A DNA stretch of 64,000 bases from Bradyrhizobium sp. (GTDB lineage Bacteria > Pseudomonadota > Alphaproteobacteria > Rhizobiales > Xanthobacteraceae): positions 1-64,000 of the forward strand of contig NZ_JACRMG010000009.1 of assembly GCF_016219575.1 (NCBI RefSeq), written 5' to 3'. Under the pieces are notes generated by a model that ran no database searches, had not been told where the DNA came from, and was given only the letters and a program-made list of their open reading frames with translations. Positions within the stretch are counted from its first letter, which is position 1. The number at the start of each line of letters is the position of its first letter. A program made the translations under genes and the position numbers. Below are positions 27,833 to 36,644 of the stretch, piece after piece.

Positions 27833-29452
27833 CTACCGGCGGGAATCTTCCAGGATCATCGCCGCAGCCTTTTCCGCGATCATCGCGGTCGGCGTGTTGG
27901 TATTGCCCGAGGTGATGGTCGGCATCACGGAGGCGTCTGCGATGCGCAAGCCGCCGAGCCCGAAGAAGCGCAGGCGCTCGTCGACCACGGCGGACGGATC
28001 GCTCGCCAGTCCCATCTTCGCCGTGCCGACGGGATGGAAGATGGTGGTGCCGATATCGCCTGCCGCCCTGGCCAGCGACGCGTCGTCGTCGCCGACGGAG
28101 GGGCCGGGGAGATATTCGCTCGGTGCGTATTTCTGCAGAACCGGCTGTTTCATCAATTTTCGCGTGGTGCGGATGGCGTCCGCGGCGACGCGGCGGTCCT
28201 CGTCGGTCGCGAGATAATTCGGCGCGATCATTGGTGCTTCATCGAGCTTCGCCGAACGGAGCCGCACGGTGCCGCGCGAGGTCGGCCGCAGATTGCAGGC
28301 GCTGACGGTGATGGCAGGGAAGCGGTGCAGGGGATCGCCGAACTTGTCGAGCGACAGCGGCTGCACGTGGAACTGGATATTGGCCCGCTCGAAGGCAGGG
28401 TCGGAACGCGTGAAGATGCCGAGCTGCGACGGCGCCATGGTCAGCGGCCCGCGACGGCGGAAGGCGTAGTCGAGCCCCATCAGGCCGCGGCGGAACAGCG
28501 ACCAGTAGGTCTCGTTCAGGGTGCGCACGTTGGACACTTTGTAGATCGCGCGCTGCTGCAGATGGTCCTGCAGATTGCGCCCGACGCCTTGCTTGTCGAG
28601 CACGATGTCGATGCCGAGCGGCGACAGCCAATCCGCCGGTCCGATGCCGGAGCGGTGCAGCACCTGGATCGAGCCGATCGATCCGGCGGTGAGGATCACT
28701 TCGCCCCTGGTGCGCGCCTCCACCATCTCGCCGTTCTGCATGAAGCGGACGCCGGTCACCCGGCCCTGCTCGACCACGAGGCGATCAACCAGCACCTTGG
28801 TTTCCAGCCGCAAATTCGGCCGCGTCATCGCCGGCTTCAGAAAGCCGCGCGCGGCGGACCAGCGCCGCCCGCGCTTCTGGTTGACGTGGAAATAGCTGAT
28901 GCCCTCGTTGTCGCCGGTGTTGAAGTCGGCAATCTTGCGGATGCCCATTTCTGCGGCGGCATCGCCCACGGCGTCCAGAATGGCCCAGGACAGCCGCGGC
29001 GCCTCGATGCGCCAGCCGCCGCCGGCGCCGTGGTGCTCGCTGGCGCCGAGGAAATGATCCTCCAGCCGCTTGAACGCCGGCAACACGTCGTCATAGCCCC
29101 AGCCGGAAAGCCCGAGCTGCCGCCAGTGGTCGTAATCGGCGGCCTGGCCGCGCATCGAGATCATCGCATTGATAGCGGAGCAGCCGCCGATCACCTTGCC
29201 GCGGGGATAGGCCAGCGAGCGGCCGTTCAGGCCGGGCTCGGCCTCGGTACGGAACATCCAGTCGGAGCGGGGATTGCCGATGGCGAAGAGATAGCCGACC
29301 GGGATGTGAAACCAGATCCAGTTGTCGTTGCCGCCGGCTTCCAGCACCAGCACGCGCATGGCCGGATCGGCCGACAGGCGGTTGGCCATGATGCAGCCCG
29401 CGGTACCCGCACCGACCACGATATAGTCGAAATCGCCCTCGAGCCGTCGCAT
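27833..29452 (-). CDS. GMC-family FAD oxidoreductase (choline/alcohol dehydrogenase type)
   Basis: 539 residues. FAD motif DYIVVGAGTAGCIMANRLS at the N-terminus, the GMC signature PRGKVIGGCSAINAMI, the second signature ILTAGSIGSIQVLHRSGIG, and the C-terminal catalytic HPVGTAKMG. It would oxidise an alcohol group. The ATG at 29452 is preceded by GGAGGAGGA; a GTG at 29467 is less likely. First gene of a pair with the alpha/beta hydrolase. Confidence 0.92.
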   Translation of the reverse strand: MRRLEGDFDYIVVGAGTAGCIMANRLSADPAMRVLVLEAGGNDNWIWFHIPVGYLFAIGNPRSDWMFRTEAEPGLNGRSLAYPRGKVIGGCSAINAMISMRGQAADYDHWRQLGLSGWGYDDVLPAFKRLEDHFLGASEHHGAGGGWRIEAPRLSWAILDAVGDAAAEMGIRKIADFNTGDNEGISYFHVNQKRGRRWSAARGFLKPAMTRPNLRLETKVLVDRLVVEQGRVTGVRFMQNGEMVEARTRGEVILTAGSIGSIQVLHRSGIGPADWLSPLGIDIVLDKQGVGRNLQDHLQQRAIYKVSNVRTLNETYWSLFRRGLMGLDYAFRRRGPLTMAPSQLGIFTRSDPAFERANIQFHVQPLSLDKFGDPLHRFPAITVSACNLRPTSRGTVRLRSAKLDEAPMIAPNYLATDEDRRVAADAIRTTRKLMKQPVLQKYAPSEYLPGPSVGDDDASLARAAGDIGTTIFHPVGTAKMGLASDPSAVVDERLRFFGLGGLRIADASVMPTITSGNTNTPTAMIAEKAAAMILEDSRR

Positions 29453-29629
29453 GCTCCTCCTCCGCACTTACGAGTCGTTGCCCGGCGCGGCAAGGACCAC
29501 AGAAGCGTGACGCCGCTTTCTGAAGTAATCCAGCCAAGTAGGCAAGCCTGTGAAGTGCCCGACCCATCGCGGGGAATTGCTGTGCAGGCAGAGACACGCT
29601 TCGGCGCCCGTTGCACGCATCGGGGCCGG

Positions 29630-31885
29630 TCACCTCAGGAAAAAGAAATCCTCGCTGCCCGACAACGAACCATAGGAGAACGGCTGTTGTTTCTTGCTGG
29701 TCGAGATCATCACATCGTCTCTTACCGAGTCGAACAGCCGGCGTATTTCCAGGGCGGGTTTCTGCTGAATTCGCTTCACCACAGCTTCCGCAAAGGGGCT
29801 GTTGTTGCCTTCTCCATCGAGCGCCGTTTCCCCGTGCTTGGCAGCATAGACGACCAGTGTTCCCGCCTCGGGTTCGATGCGGGCGAGTCCTCTGCCCATC
29901 GACCTCGATGCCATCGTTCGCTTCATCTGATTTGCGAATGGATTGTCCCTGCATGCATCGAGAATAATGAGCCGCAGGCGCTTGGCTCCCTCGATGGTGT
30001 TCATCACCTGTCCGACATTGATGGCTTCGAGGTCGATGTCGCGGTCGGCCTTGAGCTGGACATCGATCGGTATCATGTAGTTCGCGCCGCCGAATTCGAT
30101 GCCGTGTCCCGCATAGTAGACGACGGCCCAATCCGAGCCGTCGGCAATGGTGGCAAATTCGCGTAGCGCCTGTATCATTCCTTCCCGTGTCAGATCGGTT
30201 TTCAGCAACACCGACTGAAAGCCGACGCCTCGCAACGCGGATGCAAGCAGGCGAGCGTCGCGCGGCGGGTTCGCCAGCGGCGGACCGTATCTGTATTGCC
30301 CGTTCCCGATGATGAGAGCCGAGCGCTTTCCGCCGGATGACCGCGAGTCCGCGGATGGTTGGGCTGACGGCTGGGCGGGCGGCGGGACCGCGGCCTGCTG
30401 CATCTGTTGCGGAGAAGCGGGGACCGGTTGCGGCTGGCGGGTCTTGGCGGTTAACGCGACCTTGAGATTGTTTTTCGCCTGGTCATAGTTCGGATCGGCC
30501 TTTGTCGCCTCGCCATAGTCGGCGATCGCCTTGTCGAATTCTCCCTTCTTGTACCAGATATAGCCTCGGTTGTTGTATGCGACGGCGCTCCTGGAATTTG
30601 CCTTGATCGCATCGGTGAAATCCGAAATCGCCCTGTCGTGGTCTCCCTTGTCTGCCCAGGAGTTGCCTCGGTTGATGAAGGCTGTCGATGATTTTGGATC
30701 GATCCGGATCGCCTCGGTGTAGTCGGCGATAGCCTTGTCATGCTCCTTCTTGTCGCTCCAGGCGATGCCGCGCCTGTTGTAGGCGGTCGAAGACTTGGGG
30801 TCGAATCGAATGACTTCGCTGAAGTCTGCAATCGCCTTGTCGTATTCGCGTCTCTCAGCCCATGCAGTGCCGCGGTCAAGGAAACTTCTCGTGTTATCGG
30901 AATTCAGCCGTATTGCGTCGCCGTAGTCAGCAATGGCCTTTTCAAGGTCGCGCTTGTCTTGCCAGCTCTTGCCCCGAAAATAGTATGCTTCGGCATATTG
31001 TGGATTGACGCGGATGGCATCGGTGTAATCTGCAATCGCCTTGTCGTATTCCCGCTTGCTGTTCCAGGCGAAACCCCGGTTGACGTAGGCGCTGGCCGAG
31101 CGAGGCGACAACCTTATCGCTTCCGTATAGTCGGCAATTGCCTTGTCATGGTCGCCCTTGCGCTCCCAGGCTCTGCCGCGGCTCAGATAGGCCTCCGAGA
31201 ATTTTGGATCCGTGCGAATTGCGGCGTCATAGTCCAATATCGCCTTGTCGTAGTCCTGCTTGTTGTGCCAGGCCAAGCCGCGGCTTCTGTAGGTTCCTGC
31301 ATATTTCGGAGACAGCGCTATCGCCGCGGAATAGTCCGCGATGGCCTTGTCGTGCTCCTTTCGGTCTTCCCAGGCGCTGCCTCGGTTGTCGTAGGGAGAC
31401 CAGTACTTCGGATCGAGGCGGATAGCCTCGCTGAAATCTGAGATGGCCCGGTCGTAATTGCGCTTGGCGCGCCAGCTCATGCCCCGATTGTTGTAGGCGA
31501 TCGCATAGTTGGGGTCTCTTCGTATCGCCTCGTCGAAGTCCGCAATCGCCATGTCGTATTCGCGTTGCATTCTCAGGACATTGCCGCGGTTGTTGTAGGC
31601 GCGCGATGATTGCGGATCGACGAATATGGCTTCGTCGTAGTCGGCAATGGCCTTGGCGTACTCGCCCTTGTTGAACCACGCCAGCCCGCGATTGAGATAG
31701 GCCGAGGCGGGCGGGTTTCCTTTCTTGATGACTTCAGTGCAGGCAGCAATTGCGGCGTCGCCGGTCTGCTTGTCGCAGGACTCAGCAATCGATTGGGCAC
31801 TCGCCATTCCCGCGGCCAGCATCGATGCCAGCACGACTGCTGCAACCGCGATCGACGAGGTCGATGGGAGAGAAACTGCCTTCAT
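29630..31885 (-). CDS. Secreted TPR-repeat protein with caspase-like (C14) protease domain
   Basis: 751 residues: signal peptide (cleavage near MASAQ, about 31), about 12 consecutive TPR repeats of 34 residues with a very regular YDKAIADYTEAI core from about 60 to 470, a Pro/Gln-rich linker, and a caspase-fold domain from about 523. The catalytic dyad is visible: His594 in YYAGHGIEFG and Cys645 in ILDACRDNP. The TPRs likely bind a partner that controls the protease. The signal peptide puts it in the periplasm or outside, which argues against a role in intracellular phage defence. It stands alone, divergent from the M20 gene. Confidence 0.9.
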   Translation of the reverse strand: MKAVSLPSTSSIAVAAVVLASMLAAGMASAQSIAESCDKQTGDAAIAACTEVIKKGNPPASAYLNRGLAWFNKGEYAKAIADYDEAIFVDPQSSRAYNNRGNVLRMQREYDMAIADFDEAIRRDPNYAIAYNNRGMSWRAKRNYDRAISDFSEAIRLDPKYWSPYDNRGSAWEDRKEHDKAIADYSAAIALSPKYAGTYRSRGLAWHNKQDYDKAILDYDAAIRTDPKFSEAYLSRGRAWERKGDHDKAIADYTEAIRLSPRSASAYVNRGFAWNSKREYDKAIADYTDAIRVNPQYAEAYYFRGKSWQDKRDLEKAIADYGDAIRLNSDNTRSFLDRGTAWAERREYDKAIADFSEVIRFDPKSSTAYNRRGIAWSDKKEHDKAIADYTEAIRIDPKSSTAFINRGNSWADKGDHDRAISDFTDAIKANSRSAVAYNNRGYIWYKKGEFDKAIADYGEATKADPNYDQAKNNLKVALTAKTRQPQPVPASPQQMQQAAVPPPAQPSAQPSADSRSSGGKRSALIIGNGQYRYGPPLANPPRDARLLASALRGVGFQSVLLKTDLTREGMIQALREFATIADGSDWAVVYYAGHGIEFGGANYMIPIDVQLKADRDIDLEAINVGQVMNTIEGAKRLRLIILDACRDNPFANQMKRTMASRSMGRGLARIEPEAGTLVVYAAKHGETALDGEGNNSPFAEAVVKRIQQKPALEIRRLFDSVRDDVMISTSKKQQPFSYGSLSGSEDFFFLR

Positions 31886-32184
31886 TCTGCGCCCGCCCTC
31901 GCGGGATGTTTTTCAACACCCCAAAACAAGATTGGCAGCTGAGGCAAGCCGGACGTTGCGGCAGATCAACGATCTGGTGGCGGCGAGGTCAGGTGGATGG
32001 GTCGCTGTTGCCATCGGAGGAGCGGCGCCGGCACGGGTTCCGATGGCGAAAGGCCCCGCGATACTGCTCCGGCTGAGTTTGGCGGCAGATTTCTGGGGCA
32101 TTCGGCGTGTCGCCGGGGATGTTGGGCTGGACGGCCATCCCGTGCTAGACATGGCAAAACAACCGAAACGGACCCGAAACTGTC
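31886..32184. other. Divergent promoter region
   Basis: 299 bases between the TPR-caspase gene (-) and the M20 peptidase gene (+). No clear -35/-10 pair, operator or hairpin was recognised. Confidence 0.4.
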
Positions 32185-33357
32185 ATGCCCATCGTGAACC
32201 GCGTCGCCGACCTGCAGCCCGATATTCAAGCCTGGCGCCGGGACATCCACCAGCATCCAGAACTGCTCTATGACGTCCACCGCACCGCGGCATTCGTGGC
32301 CGACAGGTTGCGCGAATTCGGCTGCGACGAGGTCGTCACCGGCATCGGCAAGACCGGCGTGGTCGGCGTCATCAAGGGCAAGAGGCCGGCCGGCAACGGC
32401 GACCTCAAGGTGATCGGCCTGCGCGCCGACATGGACGCGCTGCCGATCGAGGAGGAGACCGATCTGCCCTATGCGTCGAAGACGCCGGGCAAGATGCACG
32501 CCTGCGGCCATGACGGCCACACTGCCATGCTGCTCGGCGCAGCGCGCTATCTCTCCGAGACCCGCAACTTTGCCGGCACCGCGGTCGTGATCTTCCAGCC
32601 CGCCGAAGAGGGCGGCGCGGGCGCAGCCGCGATGATCAAGGACGGGCTGATGGACCGCTTCGGCATCGAGCAGGTCTACGGCATGCACAACGGCCCCGGC
32701 ATTCCGGTCGGCCAGTTCGCGATCCGCACCGGTCCGATCATGGCGGCAACCGATTCCCTCGACATCAAGATCGAGGGCCTCGGCGGCCACGCCGCGCGGC
32801 CGCACAAGTGCATCGATTCCGTGCTGGTCGGCGCACAGCTGATCAACGGCCTGCAGTCGATCGTCTCGCGCACCGTCGATCCGCTGGAGTCGGCCGTGAT
32901 CTCGGTCTGCGAATTCCACGCCGGCAACGCCCGCAACGTCATCCCGCAGACCGCGGAGCTGCGCGGCACGATCCGCACCCTGACCGAGGAGGTGCGCAGC
33001 CTCGTCGAGCAGCGCGTGCGCGAGGTGGTCAGCGGCGTGGCGCAAATGACCGGCGCCAAGATCGATCTCGTCTATGAGCGCGGCTATCCGGTGACGGTCA
33101 ACCACGCGGCGCAAACCGAGGTCGCGACGCGTGTCGCAATGGAAGTGGGCGGCGAGGGCGCCGTCGGCGAGGCACCGCCGATGATGGGTGCGGAAGATTT
33201 CGCCTACATGCTGGAAGCGCGTCCCGGCGCCTTCATCTTCTGCGGCAACGGCAACAGCGCTGGCCTGCATCACCCCGCCTATAATTTCAACGACGAGGCG
33301 ATCGTCTACGGCACGTCCTATTGGATCCGCCTGGTGGAGAATTCGCTGGCCGCATGA
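32185..33357 (+). CDS. M20-family amidohydrolase (hippurate hydrolase-like)
   Basis: 390 residues. Metal-binding pattern of the M20D group: LRADMDALPIEEET, MHACGHDGHTAMLLG, FQPAEEGGAGA, LGGHAARPH in the lid domain, and PPMMGAEDFAYML. Such enzymes cut N-acyl or N-aryl amides of amino acids in the cytoplasm. The start at 32185 gives the normal head before DIHQHPEL. The exact amide is unknown. Confidence 0.92.
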   Translation: MPIVNRVADLQPDIQAWRRDIHQHPELLYDVHRTAAFVADRLREFGCDEVVTGIGKTGVVGVIKGKRPAGNGDLKVIGLRADMDALPIEEETDLPYASKTPGKMHACGHDGHTAMLLGAARYLSETRNFAGTAVVIFQPAEEGGAGAAAMIKDGLMDRFGIEQVYGMHNGPGIPVGQFAIRTGPIMAATDSLDIKIEGLGGHAARPHKCIDSVLVGAQLINGLQSIVSRTVDPLESAVISVCEFHAGNARNVIPQTAELRGTIRTLTEEVRSLVEQRVREVVSGVAQMTGAKIDLVYERGYPVTVNHAAQTEVATRVAMEVGGEGAVGEAPPMMGAEDFAYMLEARPGAFIFCGNGNSAGLHHPAYNFNDEAIVYGTSYWIRLVENSLAA

Positions 33358-33394
33358 GGCCGGCTCGCCGCCACGCGCAAGCTTGGGGGCCATC

Positions 33395-34333
33395 ATGACT
33401 GGCTCGCGCGGGAGTACGTTGGCAATTGCGCTGGCGATATTCAGCTCGTTCGCCGGAGGCGACGCGTCGGCGCAAACCTGCCAGGGCATTCGCATCGAGA
33501 TCGGCGCCGGAGAACCGCGCTGCCTCCAGCCCGGGGCGGGCGAAGCGTTCAGGGATTGTCCCGACTGCCCCGAGATGGTGGCCGTGCCCGCGGGCCGCTT
33601 CACGATGGGGGCCGGCCCGAAGGAGCTGGTGGCGACCGTTCCCGAGGACCAGGTTCCGGTGACCATCGCGCGGCCGTTTGCGGTCGGGAGGTTTGCGGTT
33701 ACGCGGGGCGAGTTCGCCGCGTTCGTTGCGGCGACAGGTCACAATGTGGATGGAAATTGCTATCGCATCGGCGAACCCAGGCGGAGCCAGCAACGCGACT
33801 GGCGGTCGCCGGGCTTCGCGCAGGACGACCGCCATCCCGTGGTCTGCGTGAGCTGGCATGATGCCAAGGCCTATGTCTCATGGCTCGCGTCGAGCACGGG
33901 CAAGCGCTACAGGCTGCTGTCCGAGGCCGAACGGGAGTTCGTCACACGTGCGGGCACGGCCACGGCGTTCTGGTGGGGCAGCACGATTTCGACCGGGCAG
34001 GCCAATTACGATGGACGCATCGCCTATGCCGGTGCGCCCACCGGCGAGGTGAGGCATGCGACCGTTGCGGTGGACGGCTTTCTTCCGAACCCCTGGGGTC
34101 TCTACAACGTGCACGGCAACGTGTGGGAGTGGACGGAAGATTGCTGGAACGAGATGAACGCAGGTAACCCCGGCGACGGGACTGCGAGGTCGAGCGGCGA
34201 TTGCAGTGTTCGCGTCGTGCGGGGAGCTTCCTTCTACAATTATCCTCACACCCTGCGCGCAGCACGGCGCGAGCGGGAGCCGGCGGACAGCCGCGTGATC
34301 ACCTTCGGATTCCGCGTCGCCAGAACCTTGTGA
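33395..34333 (+). CDS. Secreted formylglycine-generating-enzyme-like (SUMF1) protein
   Basis: 312 residues. Signal peptide ending near GGDASAQ, then the FGE-sulfatase fold: MVAVPAGRFTMGA, HPVVCVSWHDAKAYVSWL, YRLLSEAEREFVTRAG, NVHGNVWEWTEDCW and VVRGASFYN. True FGEs activate sulfatases; many bacterial relatives are only structurally similar. No sulfatase gene is in the window, so the activity is open. The ATG at 33395 lies 37 bases behind the M20 stop with GGGGG upstream; longer frames overlap the M20 gene. Confidence 0.85.
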   Translation: MTGSRGSTLAIALAIFSSFAGGDASAQTCQGIRIEIGAGEPRCLQPGAGEAFRDCPDCPEMVAVPAGRFTMGAGPKELVATVPEDQVPVTIARPFAVGRFAVTRGEFAAFVAATGHNVDGNCYRIGEPRRSQQRDWRSPGFAQDDRHPVVCVSWHDAKAYVSWLASSTGKRYRLLSEAEREFVTRAGTATAFWWGSTISTGQANYDGRIAYAGAPTGEVRHATVAVDGFLPNPWGLYNVHGNVWEWTEDCWNEMNAGNPGDGTARSSGDCSVRVVRGASFYNYPHTLRAARREREPADSRVITFGFRVARTL

Positions 34334-34339
34334 TTGCGA

Positions 34340-34372
34340 GGGAAGGCCCGCATTTCGGATGCGGGCCTTCCC
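34340..34372. terminator. Strong hairpin between convergent genes
   Basis: Perfect 14-bp arms GGGAAGGCCCGCAT / ATGCGGGCCTTCCC with a TTCGG loop (34354-34358), placed between the ends of the FGE-like gene (+) and the Pro-rich protein gene (-). No T-run follows, but its position and strength suggest transcript-end processing or termination for both. Confidence 0.6.
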
Positions 34373-34390
34373 TGCTTGCTGCTTCGAGTT

Positions 34391-35398
34391 CTATCGGCTC
34401 GTCGGATTGGTCAGCGCCGGTTCGTTGGCCGGGCGTTTCGGGAAGTTGGGTTGTCCGGGCGGCGGCGGTTCGGCGGACGGCTTGAGCTTCACCTTCGGCT
34501 TGAACTCGCTGGCGGGAACGCCGGCCATGCTGGGCTTGTTCGCCGTATCCGCCTTCACCGCGCCGTCCGCCGGCGGCTCGCTCTGGATACGGTTCTTCGT
34601 CTTGTCTGTCTGCGTCGGCGCGGCCGCCGTTGTCGTGGCGGGTTTTGTGGTCGTCGTGGTGGTTGGATTGGTCAGCGCCGGTTCGTTGGCCGGGCGTTTC
34701 GGGAAGTTGGGTTGTCCGGGCGGCGGCGGTTCGGCGGATGGCTTGAGCTTCACCTTCGGCTTGAACTCGCTGGCGGAAACCCCGGCCATGCTGGGCTTGT
34801 TCGCCGTATCCGCCTTCACCGCGCTGTCCGCCGGCAGCTCGCTCTGGATACGGTTCCTCGCCTTGTCCATCTGCGTCGGTGCGGTCGCCGTTGTCGTGGC
34901 GGGCTTTGCCGTCGTCGTGGTGGCCGGCTTGGCCGCGGTCGTCGTGACCGGTTTCACCGAAGCCGTGGTCGCGGGCTTGTTGGTCGTTGTCGTGGTGGCG
35001 GGTCTGGCCGCGACACTGGTCGTGGCCGGTTTGGTGCTTGCCGTGGTCGCGGGCTTGGCCGCGGTCGTGTTCGCGGGCCTTGCAGTTGTCGTGGTCGCGG
35101 GTCTGGCCGTTGTCGTGGCCGCGGGTTTGGTTGCCACCGTCGCGGCCGGTTTGCTCGGCGCCGGCGTTGCCGGTCTTGCTGCTGTCGTCGTCGCGGGCGC
35201 GCGAACTACGGGGGCTGGCGCGGTGCGAGCGACAGGCGCGGGCCGCACTACCGGTGCAGGCGCGGCGCGAACGACGGGCGCGGGCGCCGGGGCCGGCGCT
35301 GAGCTGGTGGTTTTCCTGGTCTCCGCGAATGCCGGCTGCGACAATGCAAGCGCCGCCAGCAGCACGGCAGCGCGTGCCATTCCCGTCTCGAATGTCAT
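34391..35398 (-). CDS. Secreted Ala/Pro/Thr/Lys-rich low-complexity protein
   Basis: 335 residues: signal peptide (MARAAVLLAALALSQPAFA, after six extra residues), then a long disordered region of TTAKPAT-type units, then two copies of an 87-residue block containing NRIQSE, SMAGV.ASEFKPKVKLKPS and PPPPGQPNFPKRP. The composition suggests an extended, cell-wall- or membrane-associated periplasmic protein. No enzyme domain was seen. The second start at 35380 is also possible. Confidence 0.7.
   Translation of the reverse strand: MTFETGMARAAVLLAALALSQPAFAETRKTTSSAPAPAPAPVVRAAPAPVVRPAPVARTAPAPVVRAPATTTAARPATPAPSKPAATVATKPAATTTARPATTTTARPANTTAAKPATTASTKPATTSVAARPATTTTTNKPATTASVKPVTTTAAKPATTTTAKPATTTATAPTQMDKARNRIQSELPADSAVKADTANKPSMAGVSASEFKPKVKLKPSAEPPPPGQPNFPKRPANEPALTNPTTTTTTKPATTTAAAPTQTDKTKNRIQSEPPADGAVKADTANKPSMAGVPASEFKPKVKLKPSAEPPPPGQPNFPKRPANEPALTNPTSR
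34404..34925. repeat. 261-bp tandem duplication inside the Pro-rich protein gene
   Basis: GGATTGGTCAGCGCCGG begins at 34404 and again at 34665. The two 261-bp units (34404-34664 and 34665-34925) differ by only a few substitutions. The period is 87 codons, so the frame is kept. The high identity suggests a recent duplication. Confidence 0.9.
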
Positions 35399-35808
35399 GA
35401 CATTCCCCCAAAGAAACGGATGCGAATCCGAACGGCGCTTGGCGCCGGATTGTTCTTGGCAATTCTTTGAAGTTGCCCGTTAGCTATAGACCCAAACGGC
35501 CGGGATACGCAGCGCTATTCGCTCGCCGCGGGGATTAATCCTACCGCAGCGCAAAAGAGATTACGGCAGCGGCCGGGCCGGATCGCGGTGGTTGCCCGAT
35601 GCGGGAAAAAGGAGTCGGCGCGCCGCGAAGTCCCGGGGCTGGATGGAGCCGCGCAGCGCGCCGACCTCAATGGGAACGTCCAGGCGTCCGGGACGACCCA
35701 ATGGTGCTGAGAATGCGATGATAGCATTTATCAATTAAAGGTTGTACGTGGAATTGCGGAAATTTTTCGCCGATCACAGGATTTTGCATCCCGCGTCGAT
35801 GGAACCCG
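35399..35808. other. Intergenic region, no gene seen
   Basis: 410 bases between the Pro-rich protein gene and the UdgX gene, both on the minus strand. The only structure noticed is a perfect 10-bp inverted repeat GTCGGCGCGC (35614-35623) / GCGCGCCGAC (35656-35665). The AT-rich piece near 35718-35745 has no clear promoter pattern. Confidence 0.4.
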
Positions 35809-36435
35809 TCAGGCCGCGTCTGTGGAACTTCCGAGCAATTTGGCCGCGAGCTTGAGATCGCCGACAAAGCGGCGGTATTCGCGCGCTTTCGTTTCCTCGT
35901 CCGGCAGCCGCAGCAGGTAGGACGGGTGCACGGTCACCAGTGCCTGCATTGTGTGATCGAGTGTGACCGGCTTGCCGCGGTTCTTGTTGATCGGCGTGAT
36001 CCTGCCGAACACGCATTGCGCGGCGGTGGCGCCCATCGCGACCACGAGATCGGGTTCGATCGCCGCGAGCTCGCGCTCATACCATTGCCGGCACGCCTTG
36101 ATCTCCGGTGTCGACGGCTTCTGGTGCAGGCGGATCTTGCCGCGGGCCACGAATTTGAAATGCTTCACGGCATTGGTGATGTAGATTTTATCGCGATCGA
36201 TGCCGGCTTCCTCCAGCGCGCGATCGAGCATGTTGCCGGCGGGTCCCACAAAAGGTTTTCCGGCGAGGTCCTCCTTGTCGCCGGGCTGCTCACCGACCAG
36301 CATCAGCCGCGCGCGGGCAGGGCCTTCGCCGAACACGGTCTGCGTCGCGTCTTTCCAGAGCGGGCAGGCGCGGCAATCGGCGGCTTCCGCGCGCAAGGCG
36401 GCGATGCTGTCGGCGCTCGCTGGTTTGCGGTCCAT
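35809..36435 (-). CDS. udgX: UdgX-type uracil-DNA glycosylase (4Fe-4S)
   Basis: 208 residues. Motif A is GEQPGDKEDL as in UdgX, with the extra loop seen as GKIRLHQKP; His104 corresponds to the histidine that in UdgX forms a covalent bond to the abasic site. Cluster cysteines are CRACPLW (Cys21, Cys24), Cys115 and probably Cys141; HPSYLLRLP is motif B. UdgX removes uracil and stays bound to the site. The loop has Ile-Arg-Leu-His where the canonical form is Arg-Arg-Ile-His. The ATG at 36435 has AGGAG six bases upstream; a longer start to 36582 would run through the LexA box. Divergent from imuA across a shared SOS region. Confidence 0.88.
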   Translation of the reverse strand: MDRKPASADSIAALRAEAADCRACPLWKDATQTVFGEGPARARLMLVGEQPGDKEDLAGKPFVGPAGNMLDRALEEAGIDRDKIYITNAVKHFKFVARGKIRLHQKPSTPEIKACRQWYERELAAIEPDLVVAMGATAAQCVFGRITPINKNRGKPVTLDHTMQALVTVHPSYLLRLPDEETKAREYRRFVGDLKLAAKLLGSSTDAA

Positions 36436-36565
36436 GGATGGCTCCTGTGGTTCAGCTGCCGGCTCAGGCGGCCTGCCGGCGAGTATTTTATCAGATTGAT
36501 TTATTTCATGAATCTGAAGAGTCGTAATCGCGATTGACTCTTCGGGCCCTGTTAGCTTTATATTA

Positions 36566-36580
36566 GAACATATCATGAAC
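36566..36580. promoter_or_regulatory. LexA (SOS) box between udgX and imuA
   Basis: GAAC-N7-GAAC (GAACATATCATGAAC) is an exact match to the direct-repeat LexA site known in Alphaproteobacteria. It lies 65 bases ahead of the imuA ATG and 131 bases ahead of the udgX start, so it can control both directions. Confidence 0.88.
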
Positions 36581-36644
36581 AAATAAGCCGGCTTCTGGTT
36601 CTCTCAGACCCACGGCGGTCCACCACTTCGAGGAGCGGCGACCT

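Noticed and set aside
29630..31885. Caspase-like gene as part of a phage-defence system
   Set aside because: It has a signal peptide and no partner genes of known defence types nearby; the neighbours are metabolic.
34391..35398. CRISPR-like or satellite array
   Set aside because: The repeats encode TTAKPAT-type units in a protein with a signal peptide; there are no unique spacers of constant length.
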